From contig NW_017802702.1 in NCBI RefSeq assembly GCF_001625305.1, forward strand, positions 674,450 through 738,449: a stretch of DNA of 64,000 nucleotides, given 5' to 3'. The translations under genes and the position numbers were made by a program. The notes beneath the pieces were generated by a model. It searched no databases, was not told the DNA's origin, and worked only from the letters and a program-made list of their open reading frames with translations. This document shows positions 47,049 to 60,500 of the stretch, piece after piece (position 1 is the first letter of the stretch; each line of letters begins with the position of its first letter). Source of the DNA: Branchiostoma belcheri. Its lineage: Eukaryota > Chordata > Leptocardii > Amphioxiformes > Branchiostomatidae.

Positions 47049-50000
47049 TTTAATAAAAGGTTCAAGATCTTTCTGTAAAAGTTGGACTGATTTGTATCAC
47101 CGGTGGGGCTAGAATCCTAGACAAACTGCTCACTTTGTCAGTAAATAAAAAGTTATCTCAGATTTCTCCTTTGAAACCGCTTTAAAAAAACGAAGGAAAT
47201 GCCATTTCAGAAGGTTCAATTTTCAAAATTGTTGACCGTCACGCATACTAACTGGCCCCACAGACAGTGCGGGAAGAACCCTCCCCTTACGGCCATGCTA
47301 TGTTCTTGCGCGCATGCTTTCCCCCAAGTTCTTTTAAAATATGTGTGCTATCAATAAACTCAATAAGAGTGTATTACTAGACTAAGTATTCTTATTTCAT
47401 CAACGCACGAAATTTAACAAACTTTTAAAGCTGTTTGGTCCACCAGTGGATCCATTTTAAATGGCCGCAGTAAATAATAGAGAGATATGTGCATCCCTTT
47501 GGTTCTCGCCTCCTATATTTAAGGAGGGAGTATCTTTTTGCATTTTCATGTCATGGGCTATTGCCAAAATGAATAACCATTAGGCACATATGTAAGGTGC
47601 ATTGTATTGAATTATTTTCCTGGTATGCATTATATACATGTATTGTAACGGTATATTGTTAATTTACTCTTGGTAAGATTTTAAAAAGTTTTTTGGCGTG
47701 TTATGATTATGCAAAAAATACTAAATGTTAATGCAAAATTCTTTTGTATCATGCCTTTTTCTAGTGCCACGCGTTCTTTTAAGAAAAAAAAACAAACTTG
47801 TGAGCACGACCAAAAAAGGTAGCATAAAGTAATATTCTCCGATCACAAAAGCCATACATCAGCTTGGATTCAATATCATGAAATTAAATATCTATATATA
47901 ATATCTATGTATATAATCTAATATATATGTATAATTACACATAATAGCAGATAGCTGTACGTCGGATAAGCATGGGGGAAGCGATCGCCGGCGAGTCTGT
48001 GAAATCTGCACCAACTGCAGCTGTATGGCCGCCACTGTGGCTCTAATGGCGGTGCTAGTCAGCGCAGGCTTCGCCCTGGTGGTTTTTCAACAACATCAGG
48101 TACATGTGATTATACTATCATGGATTTAACTGAACCTTAAATCACAATTGAACCAAAACTGAAACTGTCACAGCAATCTCGCCCTCCTGTGATTTCGCCC
48201 TCCTGTGATTTCGCCCTCCCCGGGTAGAGATCTCTAGCGACCCCCCGATTAAACTTTGTTACCCAGGCGGTATGATCTCGAAAATATGAGTGGCAGCATC
48301 TCGATACCCTTTTTAAAGACAAAGTTTGATTTGCCGATTCCGAGTTTCCAGTGCTGAAGTCGCCGACACACCAAGTGTTGGCGTACCTTCGGCACTGGAG
48401 ATCTAGGACGGAAGCCGCCTCAACTCTGTATACCGAGTGCTGAGAAAGGAACCCGTAACTTCGGTACTTGCATTATTTTCTCCCCAAATACACCAATTCT
48501 TACATTGTTTATCTGACATTTCCAACTCCGATTACCTGCCGCGCCGTACGGAAGGATGCTGTTCAACCCCATTGTCAAATGGAATCGACCGCAAAGTGGG
48601 CGTGGCGCGGAATGCTGGTCAGCCATTGGTCGCCGCTAGGCTATGTGGATGTGAAATTGATGTAGCCCCCCCCCCCCCCGTCCGAGATCTCTAGCGATTT
48701 TGCCCTCCCTGCTAATGATTTGCCCCCCCCAACCTTGTCCCCTTTAGCGATTTAGCCTCCTACCAAAACATCAGTTTAAGCATGTTTAAGTACACAAATT
48801 TGTTGAATAATTCTAATCATAGTATTTCGTTGTATTTCGTTGTAATCCTGCGAGGTTGAGAGGTCTATGCTGCTGAGCATAGCAACAGCAATACTTCAAA
48901 CTAAGAGGATACTTTCTTGCTTCAACCGAACCCGTAATAATATCGTTAGAATTGTTAATCAAATTTGTGCACCTGCCATACCTGTGGTACGGTGTAAAAG
49001 AGTTGTTTAACTGAGGGGCGGGAGGCAGGGGGCGAGATCTACGGAGGCGGGGCGAATGGGGGGGGGGGCGAAATCGATGGGGGCGAGATCGCTATGACAC
49101 CGGCTCTTTGGTGTTTTAGGAAATATAAAAACTGACACTCAATGTTGGTACTCTTAGGATATATCACGACTGCACCCTTATTTTTGTTACCACTGGTAAT
49201 TTAGGAAATCTTACAGTTGAGCCTTATTGTTTTTACCTCCGGGTAGGGATGTATCCCGTGCGCGGAGGTTTTGTGGGGGAAGACGAAAATTACGTTCGCA
49301 GCAGTTTCTAGCGTTTGGGTGGACGGATATGTCTGGGACTTGGTATACGTTTTGCTATTGGGCTGTAGATGGTGCACGTTGTTTTTGTTTTTTAGTATGT
49401 GTGTTTTAGTGCGTGAAAATGATGCGTTTTGACAGCGTATGGACACCCCTTGTGTGTGAAAGTGGTTTTGTCTTTTGGTTTTCGGCGTGTATAAAGTGTC
49501 GTAGGTTGCGTCCACATCTGGTGAGAGGGGGTTTCAGGTATCGAGTGTGAAAATGGTCGCGCGGGTCGCAGCCAGCCAACTTCCGGGTGGGCCAATGGGT
49601 CAGGGGTCAACGCCCTCTTGCGCAATTTCGGATGTTTTCTGCGTATAGTACNNNNNNNNNNNNNNNNNNNNATTCTTTTGTATCATGCCTTTTTCTAGTG
49701 CCACGCGTTCTTTTAAGAAAAAAAAAAACTTGTGAGCACGACCAAAAAAGGTAGCATAAAGTAATATTCTCCGATCACAAAGGTCATACATCAGCTTGGA
49801 TTCAATATCATGAAATTAAATATCTATATATAATATCTATGTATTTAATCTAATATATATGTATAATAACACATAATAGCAGATAGCAGTACGTCGGATA
49901 AGCATGGGGGAAGCGATCGCCGGCGAGTCTGTGAAATCTGCACCAACTGCAGCTGTATGGCCGCCACTGTGGCTCTAATGGCGGTACTAGTCAGCGCAGG

Positions 50001-51524
50001 CTTCGCCCTGGTGGTTTTTCAACAACATCAGGTACATGTAATACTATCATAAATTCTACTTACAAAATATCGCAACTGACCCTCATTGTCGGTTTTGTTG
50101 CTTTCGAAAACAACCATATATATCAAGACTGAACCAAAACTGAAATTGTCATTAGCGATCTCGCCATCCCATGATTTTCTCCTCCCCGGGTCGGCGATTT
50201 TGCCCTCCCCGCTAGTGATTTGGTCCCCCCACCTCGGTCCCCTTTAGCGATTTCGCTCCCAACAAAAAAAAAAAAAAAAAAACAGTTTTTAAAATTCCGT
50301 TGAAGCATGTCCAGTACACAAATTTGTTGAGTTAATCTAATCATAGTATGTCGTTGTATTTGGGGAATTTTGTTACATGTCACTCTCAAAACTATTCTAC
50401 CAATAATCAGCTCAAATCCTGCGTTGTTGAGAGGCCTGTGCTGTTGAGCACAGCAACAGGGAATACTTCAACCAATGAGGATACTTTCATGCTTCAACCG
50501 AACCGTAACAATATCAATAGAATTGTTAGTCAGATTTGTGTGCCTGCCATACCTGTGGTACGGTGTAAAGGAGTTGTTGAACTAAGGGACGGGAGGCAGT
50601 TAGGGAGATCTACTGAGGCGGGGCGAATGGGGGGGGGGGCGAAATCGCTGTGACACCGGCTCTTTGGTGTTTTAGGAAATATCAAAACTGACACTCATTG
50701 TTGGTACTCTTAGGAAATATCATGACTGCACCCTTCTGTTGGGTACTACTGGTGATTTAGGAAATCTTACAGTTGAGCCTTATTGGTTTTTTTTAATCTT
50801 TGGAAACATTAGTAGTATATAACCTGAATTATAGGTCCTGGACCTCTCCGACGGACATATTACTACTAACATTACATATCACCCTTATCATATTGTTGGT
50901 TCTGTTGTGAGTTCTGCTAGGTTTTAGGAATTTATACAAATGACTCTTACTGTTGGGTTTGTTGTGTTTTAGGAAATATCACAACTGACCTTTATTAGAT
51001 TGCTATAGGTTCAGCTGTATTTCAGGAAATATCACAACTGACCCTCATTGCTGTTCTAAATCTGTTTTTTTAGGAAAGATGATGACAGATCATTATAGTT
51101 GGTTCTGTTGCTTGAGGAAATAACGCAGTTTTTACAACTTACTCTTTTCGTTAATATTCTGTTGTTCATAAGAAATATTGAAGCTGACCATTTCTGTTGG
51201 TCCTGACCAGGCGTTTGGGGAAATCTCAAAACTGACCCTTGCCATGTCAGCTGAACGAAACCGAACGATCGCCCTGGAACAACGTCTTTTCGAAATGAGC
51301 AACAATTTGTCAGGTAAGTTGTATTAAACTTCATTCTAAAAAGTGTTCATGTATGTAAATGCGTTACTTTTAACTAAAAGCTGTTTTCTCTCTTCTCGAG
51401 GTCCTTAATTTCACCTTTTAACTCTTTGTTTAATCGGCATGCAATTTTATACAGGCAGGCATGATGATGTACCTGTAATTTTTTTTACCGTAGCCGTTTT
51501 CATGGTCAATGTAATGTAATGTTT

Positions 51525-51572
<48 letters not shown>

Positions 51573-54500
51573 TACTGAACAGTACATGGATTGCTATGGT
51601 ATTCTGTATGTTAGAATTTAACTTCTCTGTCAAAGACTTTTAATTAAAATGCGTCTCCTGCCATGGACACACTTTCGTCGGGGTAGAAAGTGTTTGGTCA
51701 GCACATTTGATTTGGGCCTAGTGTACACTGGAGCGCAATATTTGAAGAAGGAATAACTTTCAGTTTGCTTGCAGGTATCTATAGTAGAGATTGGCATTTT
51801 CCCTATGTACAAGCATTCATTGTATGTTTTAGACTTCCCTTTCAATCCAGGATTTGCGGATGGAATGCAAGGAGATTGGCGCTCTGTGCCATCCGTACCA
51901 TCCGCACAAGTAAAACAGACTCTGTTACCTGGAAAACCATCTGGACAACCTGAACAAGGAATCCGTTCTGGACCACCTGCTCAAGGCAACCCATATGGAC
52001 CACCTGGACATGGCAACCTCACTGGACCGCCTGGGCAAGGCAACCACTCTGGCCTAGCTGGGCAAGGCAACTCGTATGGACTACCTCGACATGGCAACCT
52101 CTCTGGACCACCTGGACAACTGAAAAGCTCTATGACAACCGGGCTACCGAAGGGGCCAAGTGGATTCCCAGTCGGGATCGGACAAGTTGGACCTTCCGAA
52201 GCGGTCCATTCTGCAGAAAAAGTTGGTCCTCCTTGCCCGCCAAGCTTACTCTGCCCTCTTGGTCCACCTGGCCCTCCACGGACCACCCGGACCACCTGGC
52301 CCTGCTGGTTCACACGGCCCACCAGGCACCCCTGTCCCATCTAGTCGATCTGACCCTCCAAGTCTATCGGGCCCTCCTGGTCAACCAAGTCCACATGGCC
52401 CACCAAGTCCACCTGGCTTTCCTGGTCCGCCAAGTCCACCTGGCCCTCCCGGCCCACCAAGTCCACCTGGCCCTTCTGGTCCGCCAAGTCCAACTGGTCC
52501 TCCTGGTCCGCCAAGTCCACCTGGTCCTCCTGGTCCACCAAGTCCACCTGGCCCTTCTGGTCCACCTGGCCCACCAAGTCCTCCTGGTCCGCCTTGCACA
52601 CCAAGTCCACCTGGCCCTTCTGGCTCACCAAGTCCACCTGGCCCTCCTGGTCCACCAAGTCCACCTGGTCCTCCAGGTCCACCAAGTCTACCTGGCCCTT
52701 CTGGTCCACCAAGTTCTCCTGGTCTACTTGGTTCTCCCGGCCCACCAAATCCACCTGGCCCTCCTGGTCCACCAAATCCACCTGGCCCTCCTGGTCCACC
52801 AAGTCTACTTGGTCCTCCTGGTCCTCCCGGCCCACCAAGTCCACCTGGCCCTACTGGTCCACCTGGACCTCCCGGCCCACCTGGACCTCCCGGCCCACCT
52901 AGTCCTCCTGGTCCACCCAGTTCTCCTAGTCCACCAAGTCGCCCTGGTCCTCCTGGCCCTTCTGGTCCACCTGGCCCACCAAGTCCACCTGGTCCTCCTG
53001 GCCCTTCTGGTCCACCTGGCCCACCAAGTCCTCCTGGTCCTCCTGGCCCTTCTGGTCCACCTGGCCCACCAGGTTTACCTGGTTCTTTGAGTTGTCCAAC
53101 GAAGAAGCAGCTAATAGAAATGTGCCAATCAGACCAACAACCAGGTAAAGAACGATGCATGCCATTCTATTCGCACTTATATAAGTACTATATATGTAGC
53201 AATAATAACTTGCGGTTAATTAGTTGAAGTTGAGATAGATAGATAGATAGATTGATAGATAGATGGATGTAAATTACATCCTGATTTGCATATTTGTAAA
53301 TTATAATTTATTTGTAAATTATAAATTATAATTAAATTACAAATATGCAAATCAGCATGTAATTTGCATAATTAATGAGGAAATTGTACAAGTCTGTTAT
53401 GTTTGATATTAGGGCTATGAAATTCTTCACGTGATTTAGAACGACAGGAACATTGGCAGATATTGATTAGGTAAATGAATACCTAATTTGCTTAATTAAT
53501 GTCAAATTGCTACAATTTTATAATGGTAACTGCTGGAAATTTAACACTTCCCATGATAAAGACAAGTCTGAACGGTTTTATTCAAATTATTACCTCATTT
53601 GTATATTTAAGGAAATGCTAGAATAGCCTTATTTCTTAAAATAATCCTGTCATTTGCTAAAGAATATGATCAACTGATAACATTCATGCAAATAAAGCTC
53701 TTTTAATTGCATAACCACCGTGAAAAAATGCATAATTAGTCAGTCTGATCGGTTTTATTAAAATTATTACCCAATTTGTATATTTAAGGAAATGCTAGAA
53801 CAGCATTATTTCTTAAAATAATCCTGTCATTTGCTAAAGAATATGATCAACTTATAACATTCATGCAAATGAAGCTCTTTTAATTGCATAACCACCGTGA
53901 AAAAATGCATAATTAGTCAGTCTGATCAAGGACATTGTATAATGTCCTTGGTCTGATCGGTTTACATTCTTTGGCGAAGGTATGAGATCGTGGAACTCTT
54001 GTTGAATGTATTGTGTATGAAACCTAAATATTAGTCTGTACCTTTCATACAACCAACCATTGTCCATGCAAAAGGATTTCACCAGTGTGTTGCATGTTGC
54101 TATGTAGGGGCTATGTGAATAAAAAATTTGCTAATGAGCAGGTTTGTAAATGTAAGCCGAACTCCAGTTTTGGTTTATTTCTCATGCCTAAATATCGGTC
54201 ATAACAACCGTAGACGCCAATCATTATTGTTATCTACTCCACAGATATCAACGAGTGTGCCAGGAAACCCTGCCAACATGGACGCTGTGTGAACAAAGTC
54301 GGCGGATACAAATGTATCTGCTTACCTGGATGGACTGGACAGAACTGTCAACATGGTGAGCTGTTTTAAATATGAGCAAGCTTCTGTTTTGTCTTTAAGA
54401 TAAGACCCACTCTGTTTTCCTGTTTATTCTACATGCCTATACATCGGTCTCAATAAACAAAAGTACCGGGCCCGAAAGTACTAATCCTGATTGTTATCTA

Positions 54501-57500
54501 CTGCATAGAAATCAGCAAGTGTACCAGGAACCCCTGTCAACATGGACGCTGTGTGAACAAAGATGGCGGATACAAGTGTACCTGCTCACCTGTATGGACT
54601 GGACACAACTGTCAGCAAGGTGGGTTGATTTTGTACCTTCATATTGCCACTAACCTTCAGGTTTGAAAGTACGTGATATTTACATCTCGGTAATTAAGTT
54701 TTATGTATTTATGTATGAACTCTTTGTCACTCAGACCTAAATGAATGTACCAGGAACCCCTGCCAACATGGACGCTGTATGAACAAATATGGCGGATACA
54801 AATGTACCTGCAACCCTGGATGGACTGGACAGAACTGTCAGCAAGGTGAGTTAGCTTCAAGATGAATACGCTCCAATCTCTGCTTTGTCGTTTATACATT
54901 TTGACATTAGTTCTAGCATCTAGTTTTGAATATTTATGTAGCTGTTGTACGTTGCACGTTGTAACTTGCGATATCCCATCCGTTATAGCAGCCAGTTTCC
55001 CAACATTTGCAAGAAACCAAAATGATGAATATTACATCCTAACTGTTCTAACGTTGTATCTAAGAGAAAAGAATTATACAGGAACATGTTAGACAGTAAC
55101 ATCATCTTGTCTTAGATAACTTGAGTTATTTTGTTATGTCTTTTAGATGAAGTCCTTTATTTTTGTTTATTTCTCATGCCTAAACATCGGTCATTACAAC
55201 CGAAGATACCAATCCTTATGAAAAACTTAAACTTTTCTCCAACTCAAAATTTGACTCACCAGAAATTTTCGACCGAATCACTCAGTCTTCCTCAGCTATC
55301 TGACTCAAATGCTGTGGACACGTGATTTTTCCCACGTGTGACGTCAGCAAAGGGTCAAAGGTTGTCTGTTCGGTCGAAAATTTCTGGTGAGTCAAATTTT
55401 GAGTTGGAGAAAAGTTTAAGTTTTTCATAATGTAATTTACCAACTCAGATGAATTTTCATGCAGATACCAATCCTTATTGTTATCTACGTCACAGATATC
55501 AATGAGTGTGCCAGGACGCCCTGCCGGCATGGAAGCTGTGTAAACAAAGATGGCGGATACAAATGTACCTGCTCAACAGGTTGGACTGGACAGAACTGTC
55601 AGCAGGTAGGTTGATTTTGAACCTTCATATTGCCACTTGCATTCTAGGTTTGAAAGGTTATTTTATGCTTCTTTACATATCGGTAATAAAGTTTTATAAT
55701 ATTAATGTGTGGAATTTCTTTCTTTGTCACTCAGACCTAAATAAATGTACCAGGAACCCCTGCCAACATGGACGCTGTGTGAACAAAGATGGCGGATACA
55801 AATGTGCCTGCTCACCTGGATGGACTGGACAGAACTGTCAGCAAGGTGAGTAAGCTTCAAGATGAATACGCTTCAATCTCTGTTTTGTCGTTTATATATT
55901 TGATATTTTGACATTAGTTCTAATATAGAATATTTATGTAACTGTTGCACGTTGTAAAGTTGTATCCCACCGGTTATAGCAGCCAGTTTTCCAACATTTA
56001 CAAGAAACCAAAATGGTAAACATTACATCATAACTGTTCTAACGTTGTATCCGAGAGAGAAGAATAATATTGGAACATGTTAGACAATAACATCATCTTG
56101 TCTTTGATAACTTATTTTGTTATGTCTTTTAGATGAAGTCCTTTATTTTTGTTTATTTCTCATGCCTAAACATCGGTCATAACAACCGAAGATACCAATC
56201 ATTATTGTTATCTACTCCACAGATATCAACGAGTGTGCCAGGAAACCCTGCCAACATGGACGCTGTGTGAACAAAGTCGGTGGATACAAATGTATCTGCT
56301 TACCTGGATGGACTGGACAGAACTGTCAGCAAAGTGAGTTAGTTTTAAAGATGAACAAGCTTCTGTATTGTCTTAAAGATAAGACCCACTCTGTTTTCTT
56401 GTTTATTCTACTGCCTATACATCGGTCTCAATAAACAAAACTACCAAGCCCGAAAGTACTAATCCTGATTGTTATCTACTGCATAGAAATCAGCAAGTGT
56501 ACCAGGAACCCCTGTCAACATGGACGCTGTGTGAACAAAGATAGCAGATGTACCTGCTCACCTGGATGGACTGGACAGAACTGTCAGCAAGGTGAGTTAG
56601 CTTCAAGATGAATAAGCTTCAATCTCTGCTTTGTCGTTTATATATTTGGTATTTTGACATGATTTCAAGCATCTAGTATATTTCAAAATTTGCAAGAAAC
56701 CAAAATGATAAGCATTACATCCTAATTGTTCTAACGGTGTATCCGAGACAGAAGAATTATAACACCATCTGGTCATAGATAACTTGAGTTATTATAGCTT
56801 CACCACTTTGGACACAGGCTTTTAAAATTGTTTTATTTGTTTCTTTGGGCAAAAAATGTACGGAAAAAATCAATATGACATGAAATTCGGAAAATAGGGC
56901 TTTTTGGCCAAATCCGGACCAAAAATGTAAGTTTTTAGGCTCCTGTGCCTTAATATTAAAACCAAATAACCTGAAATTTGGTATTCGAGATCCTTGGATA
57001 CAAGCCGACAGAACATTTATTACGCTTTCAGCGTTTTTCAATTTAAAGTAATGTAAGTTTAAGTTTGCTATTTTTGACCACAAATATCCATTTTTGGCTC
57101 CTGTGCACTAATACGAAAACCAAATGACCTGGAATTCAGCATAAGGCTAGCTTGGCATCAAGTGAATAGAATATAGTGTTCCCTATTCATATTTAGCCCC
57201 TTTAAAATGCTCTTATTTACATTACTTTGAGTAAAAACCGCATGCAATTGTAGCTTCTTAACCCAAATCCCCAACTGACAGTTCCAAATAAAACACAGAT
57301 TTTACCGGGGTTCTACGTGTTCCAACAGCAGAAGGTGTTGGATGATTTTATTGCAGCATGGGGGTGCATACAGTGTAGATTATTCGAATACTTCACATTT
57401 TGGACAGCCCATTTGTGCGGGAGGGGGGTTGCTCCATTTTCTTACGGGGTATGTGGCGAAGCCATTTGCTGGATTTTCTCCCGAGCAAATGTCGTCCTTT

Positions 57501-60500
57501 CTAGTTTTGTTACATCTTTTAGATGAAGTCATTTATTTTTGTTTATTTCTCATGCCTAAACATCGGTCATAACCACCGAATATACCAATCCTGATTGTTA
57601 TTGCTGCATTCCAAAACCTGTTATTCCACATCATGTTATGATTATGGAATGGACCACGTTTTGGAATGCAACAGGCATTCCTGACGTTGTATTCCAAATC
57701 ATGGCGAAGCTCGACCACGATTTGGAATGTTCCAAAACGTGACTGACCACGCTGTCGATCACAATTGATAATTATTTTCCCGCTTTCAGAACCATGTGAT
57801 AGTTTTTTATCCACAGAAGAGAACGTAATTTATAGTTAAACGTTTAATATTAAAGTGAAGTTTGTTAATATTTAGCATTACTTTGTGTCATCAAATTATG
57901 CAAAAAAGATAATAGTCCTTTGGCCTGGGACAGGTGTCAATGTAGCCCTGGGGAAGCCAGCGTATCAAACCAGCACTCATGATGGGCCTGCTGACCGTGC
58001 TGTAGACGGGAACACCAATGGCAAGTACTACCAGGCTGGTTCCTGTACACACACAGATGGGGAAGAAACTGGTCCCAGCTGGTGGGTGGATCTTGGTCAG
58101 TCGTATAAGGTTGACAGGTACGTGTACAACATGTGTGATTCATCAATTGCTATGCATAATCATCAAGAGAACACAAGCACACACATAATCAATGTAAATG
58201 TTAATACATAAGCTTTCCAATGATGCATAATTCTATTTCTCAATAAATGAAAATTATCATTGATCAAATTTAAGTTTCCAAAGCTTTTGTGCTGAGTATA
58301 TGTATGACGTATTCAAAGTGTGCTTCAGTGAAAATAAAATCTTAAAATGTTTTACCTTCCATCCGTAGGTTAATAAAATAATATATGTGAGCCATCTAGT
58401 AGCAACAGTCTACAAATTATTATCTATAGTCTGCTTCATGTGAGTCTATGAATCAATATTTGCATTGGCAAAGGAGTGTCCAAAGATCCCACGACCTTCT
58501 CGTGACGATATTAATCGATGATCTAAGTAAACAAGCTTAATATTGTGTAAGATTATATAATTATGATTGTATAAGATTATATAATTATAAAACTTCATCG
58601 CTATGACTTTGTATTTAATAACAATAGGGTAGTCATCTTCAACCGCCGGGACTGTTGTCAGGAGCGACTCAACCCCTTCAACATCCACATCGGGGATTCC
58701 GCCCAGGTCAGCGAGAACCCCAAGTGTGGCGGTGATCATCACATCGACGTGAACCAGCCGTCAATTTCTGTCTCATGTCAGGGGATGACGGGCCGGTACG
58801 TGGGCGTCCGTCTCCCCGGACCCATCCGAAAACTGACCCTGTGTGAAGTCCAGGTCTTTTCAGGTTGGCCTTGGCAACATTTACTTTTTTTTTTAAATTC
58901 CGAAACATGCAATCACAAGACGTAGTGACGGCACACTCAAGTTTTTTCAACTTATATTAATGCCGCCACCAACACAGGGACAGTACAATACTCATTTACA
59001 CCTGAGCGAAGTGAGGAAAGTCGTGTAAAGTGCCTTTCCCAAGGGACATGTCAGGACTCGAACCCGGGGCCTCTGGTTCCGAGTCGAGAACGCTTCCGCT
59101 ACGCCACACGACCCCACCAACATTTATTTGACACAGTTATGATATCATGATCATCAGAGACCGTGATCATCAGCCCCTCCACCAAGTCATGTAGTGGATG
59201 GTCTGCGTTCACCGTGGCTTTGAGCAGCTTCACGGCTGCCAGTTCTCGTCGTTCTCTGAGTGTAGGGAGGTTGGGTACCTCCCGTCTTCCACCCAGAGAG
59301 ATGATCCGTAAAGCTCGCCGTTGGACTCTCTCAATAGCCAGCTGCTGCAGCCATCTAAGAGCACGTGACCATACTCGAGCACAGGTCTAATCAAGGCTAG
59401 GTACACCTGAGTGAGATCGGACCTTGTATTTTGTTTATGTCATAACAACCCAAGGAAACGCCGTTCAATACGAAATGAGCGAACATTTGGTGTCCCTAAA
59501 TCCAAAAAAACAACAACATCAATTCCAACGTGCGAATTTTGTATTCGAATTTTCGAAAGCGGTGCGCGCGGTTAGGGCGAAACACATTCGAATCGTTCTA
59601 TGGAACATTTGGAAGTACCCGTTAATAAGAAGGCGTTAAGAACCCCCGGGCCGTACCGCTAGTTCTCACACGGGCTGGAACACCCGTATCGAACGTATTA
59701 TCGCGGCCCATGGTATGACATAAAGTCAATTATATCATAACCGGGCCGCGATAACGTTCGATAACGGGTTCCAGACCGGGCCGTACTTTACGGAACGGCC
59801 CGGTCCGGAACCCGTTATCTAACGCTTCCATGGTTTCCATAAAACGATTCGAACGCGTTTCGCCCTAACCGCGTGCGCCCCTTTCGAAAATTCGAATACA
59901 GAATCCGGACGTTGGAATTGATGTTGTTGCATTTTAGGGTTTAGTGGCACCAACTTGGGGCTCATCTTGCATTGAAAGGCGTGTTTTCTTTGGTGGGTAT
60001 GACATAAATAAAATACTAGTACAACACGGTGTATTCCGCATCGCCCTCGGTCCCGACCTTCCCACGAGTCGGATCGCCCTCGGGCCTGCGGCCGTCGGGC
60101 GATCCGACCCGCGGTCGGGCCGATACCTCGGGCGATACGGAATGCGGCCGTCGGGCGATCCGACCCGCGGTCGGGCCGATACCTCGGGCGATACGGAATA
60201 CCCCGTGTTGTACTCTATATTTATCATATAGCCAAGTGGCGTTGACCAATCAGAAGCCCCCATTCCATATTGATTATGACACAATAATGTCACAGTTAGC
60301 ATGATGCAAGTATTGCAAAATCATCCCAAGTGTGCTTTATTCTCACAAGTGTGCTTTGTGCAGAATAATGCACGCTCTGGAGCAAACCATTATGCAGGGG
60401 AGTGGACTCTTTTTGCTGACATTTGTAGCACGTTTCCTTGTTGAATAAAAATTTTTACCGTCTTGTCATCAATCAATTCTTAAAGCAGTGCAAAACAAAA

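Larger units (their letters stand above)
46567..47850 (+). repeat. Duplicated segment, copy 2
   Basis: Begins tttctcggcgaccaacccag immediately after the LINE 5' side. Includes a longer (CA)n tract (46992-47045) than copy 1. Confidence 0.85.
47737..49225 (+). repeat. Second duplicated block, copy 1 (transmembrane exon)
   Basis: Matches 49672-50790, in the same order and orientation, including the MITE with gcgatctcgccc ends. Confidence 0.8.
49672..50790 (+). repeat. Second duplicated block, copy 2
   Basis: Starts at the end of the N gap in the middle of a shared sequence (attcttttgtatcatgcct). Confidence 0.8.

Noticed and set aside
47998..48060. Frame starting MGEAIAGES in the transmembrane exon
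   Set aside because: It stops within a few codons of the helix region; the frame one base over gives the helix and fits both splice phases.
51769..51832. Start codon just before the collagen exon (MQVSIVEIG)
   Set aside because: The bases lie upstream of the acceptor tgttttag; using them would drop the membrane anchor, and no signal peptide replaces it.
52341..53165. Long open frames on the minus strand and other plus frames across the collagen-like exon
   Set aside because: They are shadows of a 27-bp-type repeat. Only the plus frame fits the splice phases and neighbouring domains.
55506..55853. 115-residue open frame over EGF 4 and EGF 5
   Set aside because: It reads through an intron in the wrong frame for the cysteines.
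59944..60304. Open frames on both strands in the GC-rich repeat
   Set aside because: GC-rich inverted repeat with few stops by composition; no known domain.
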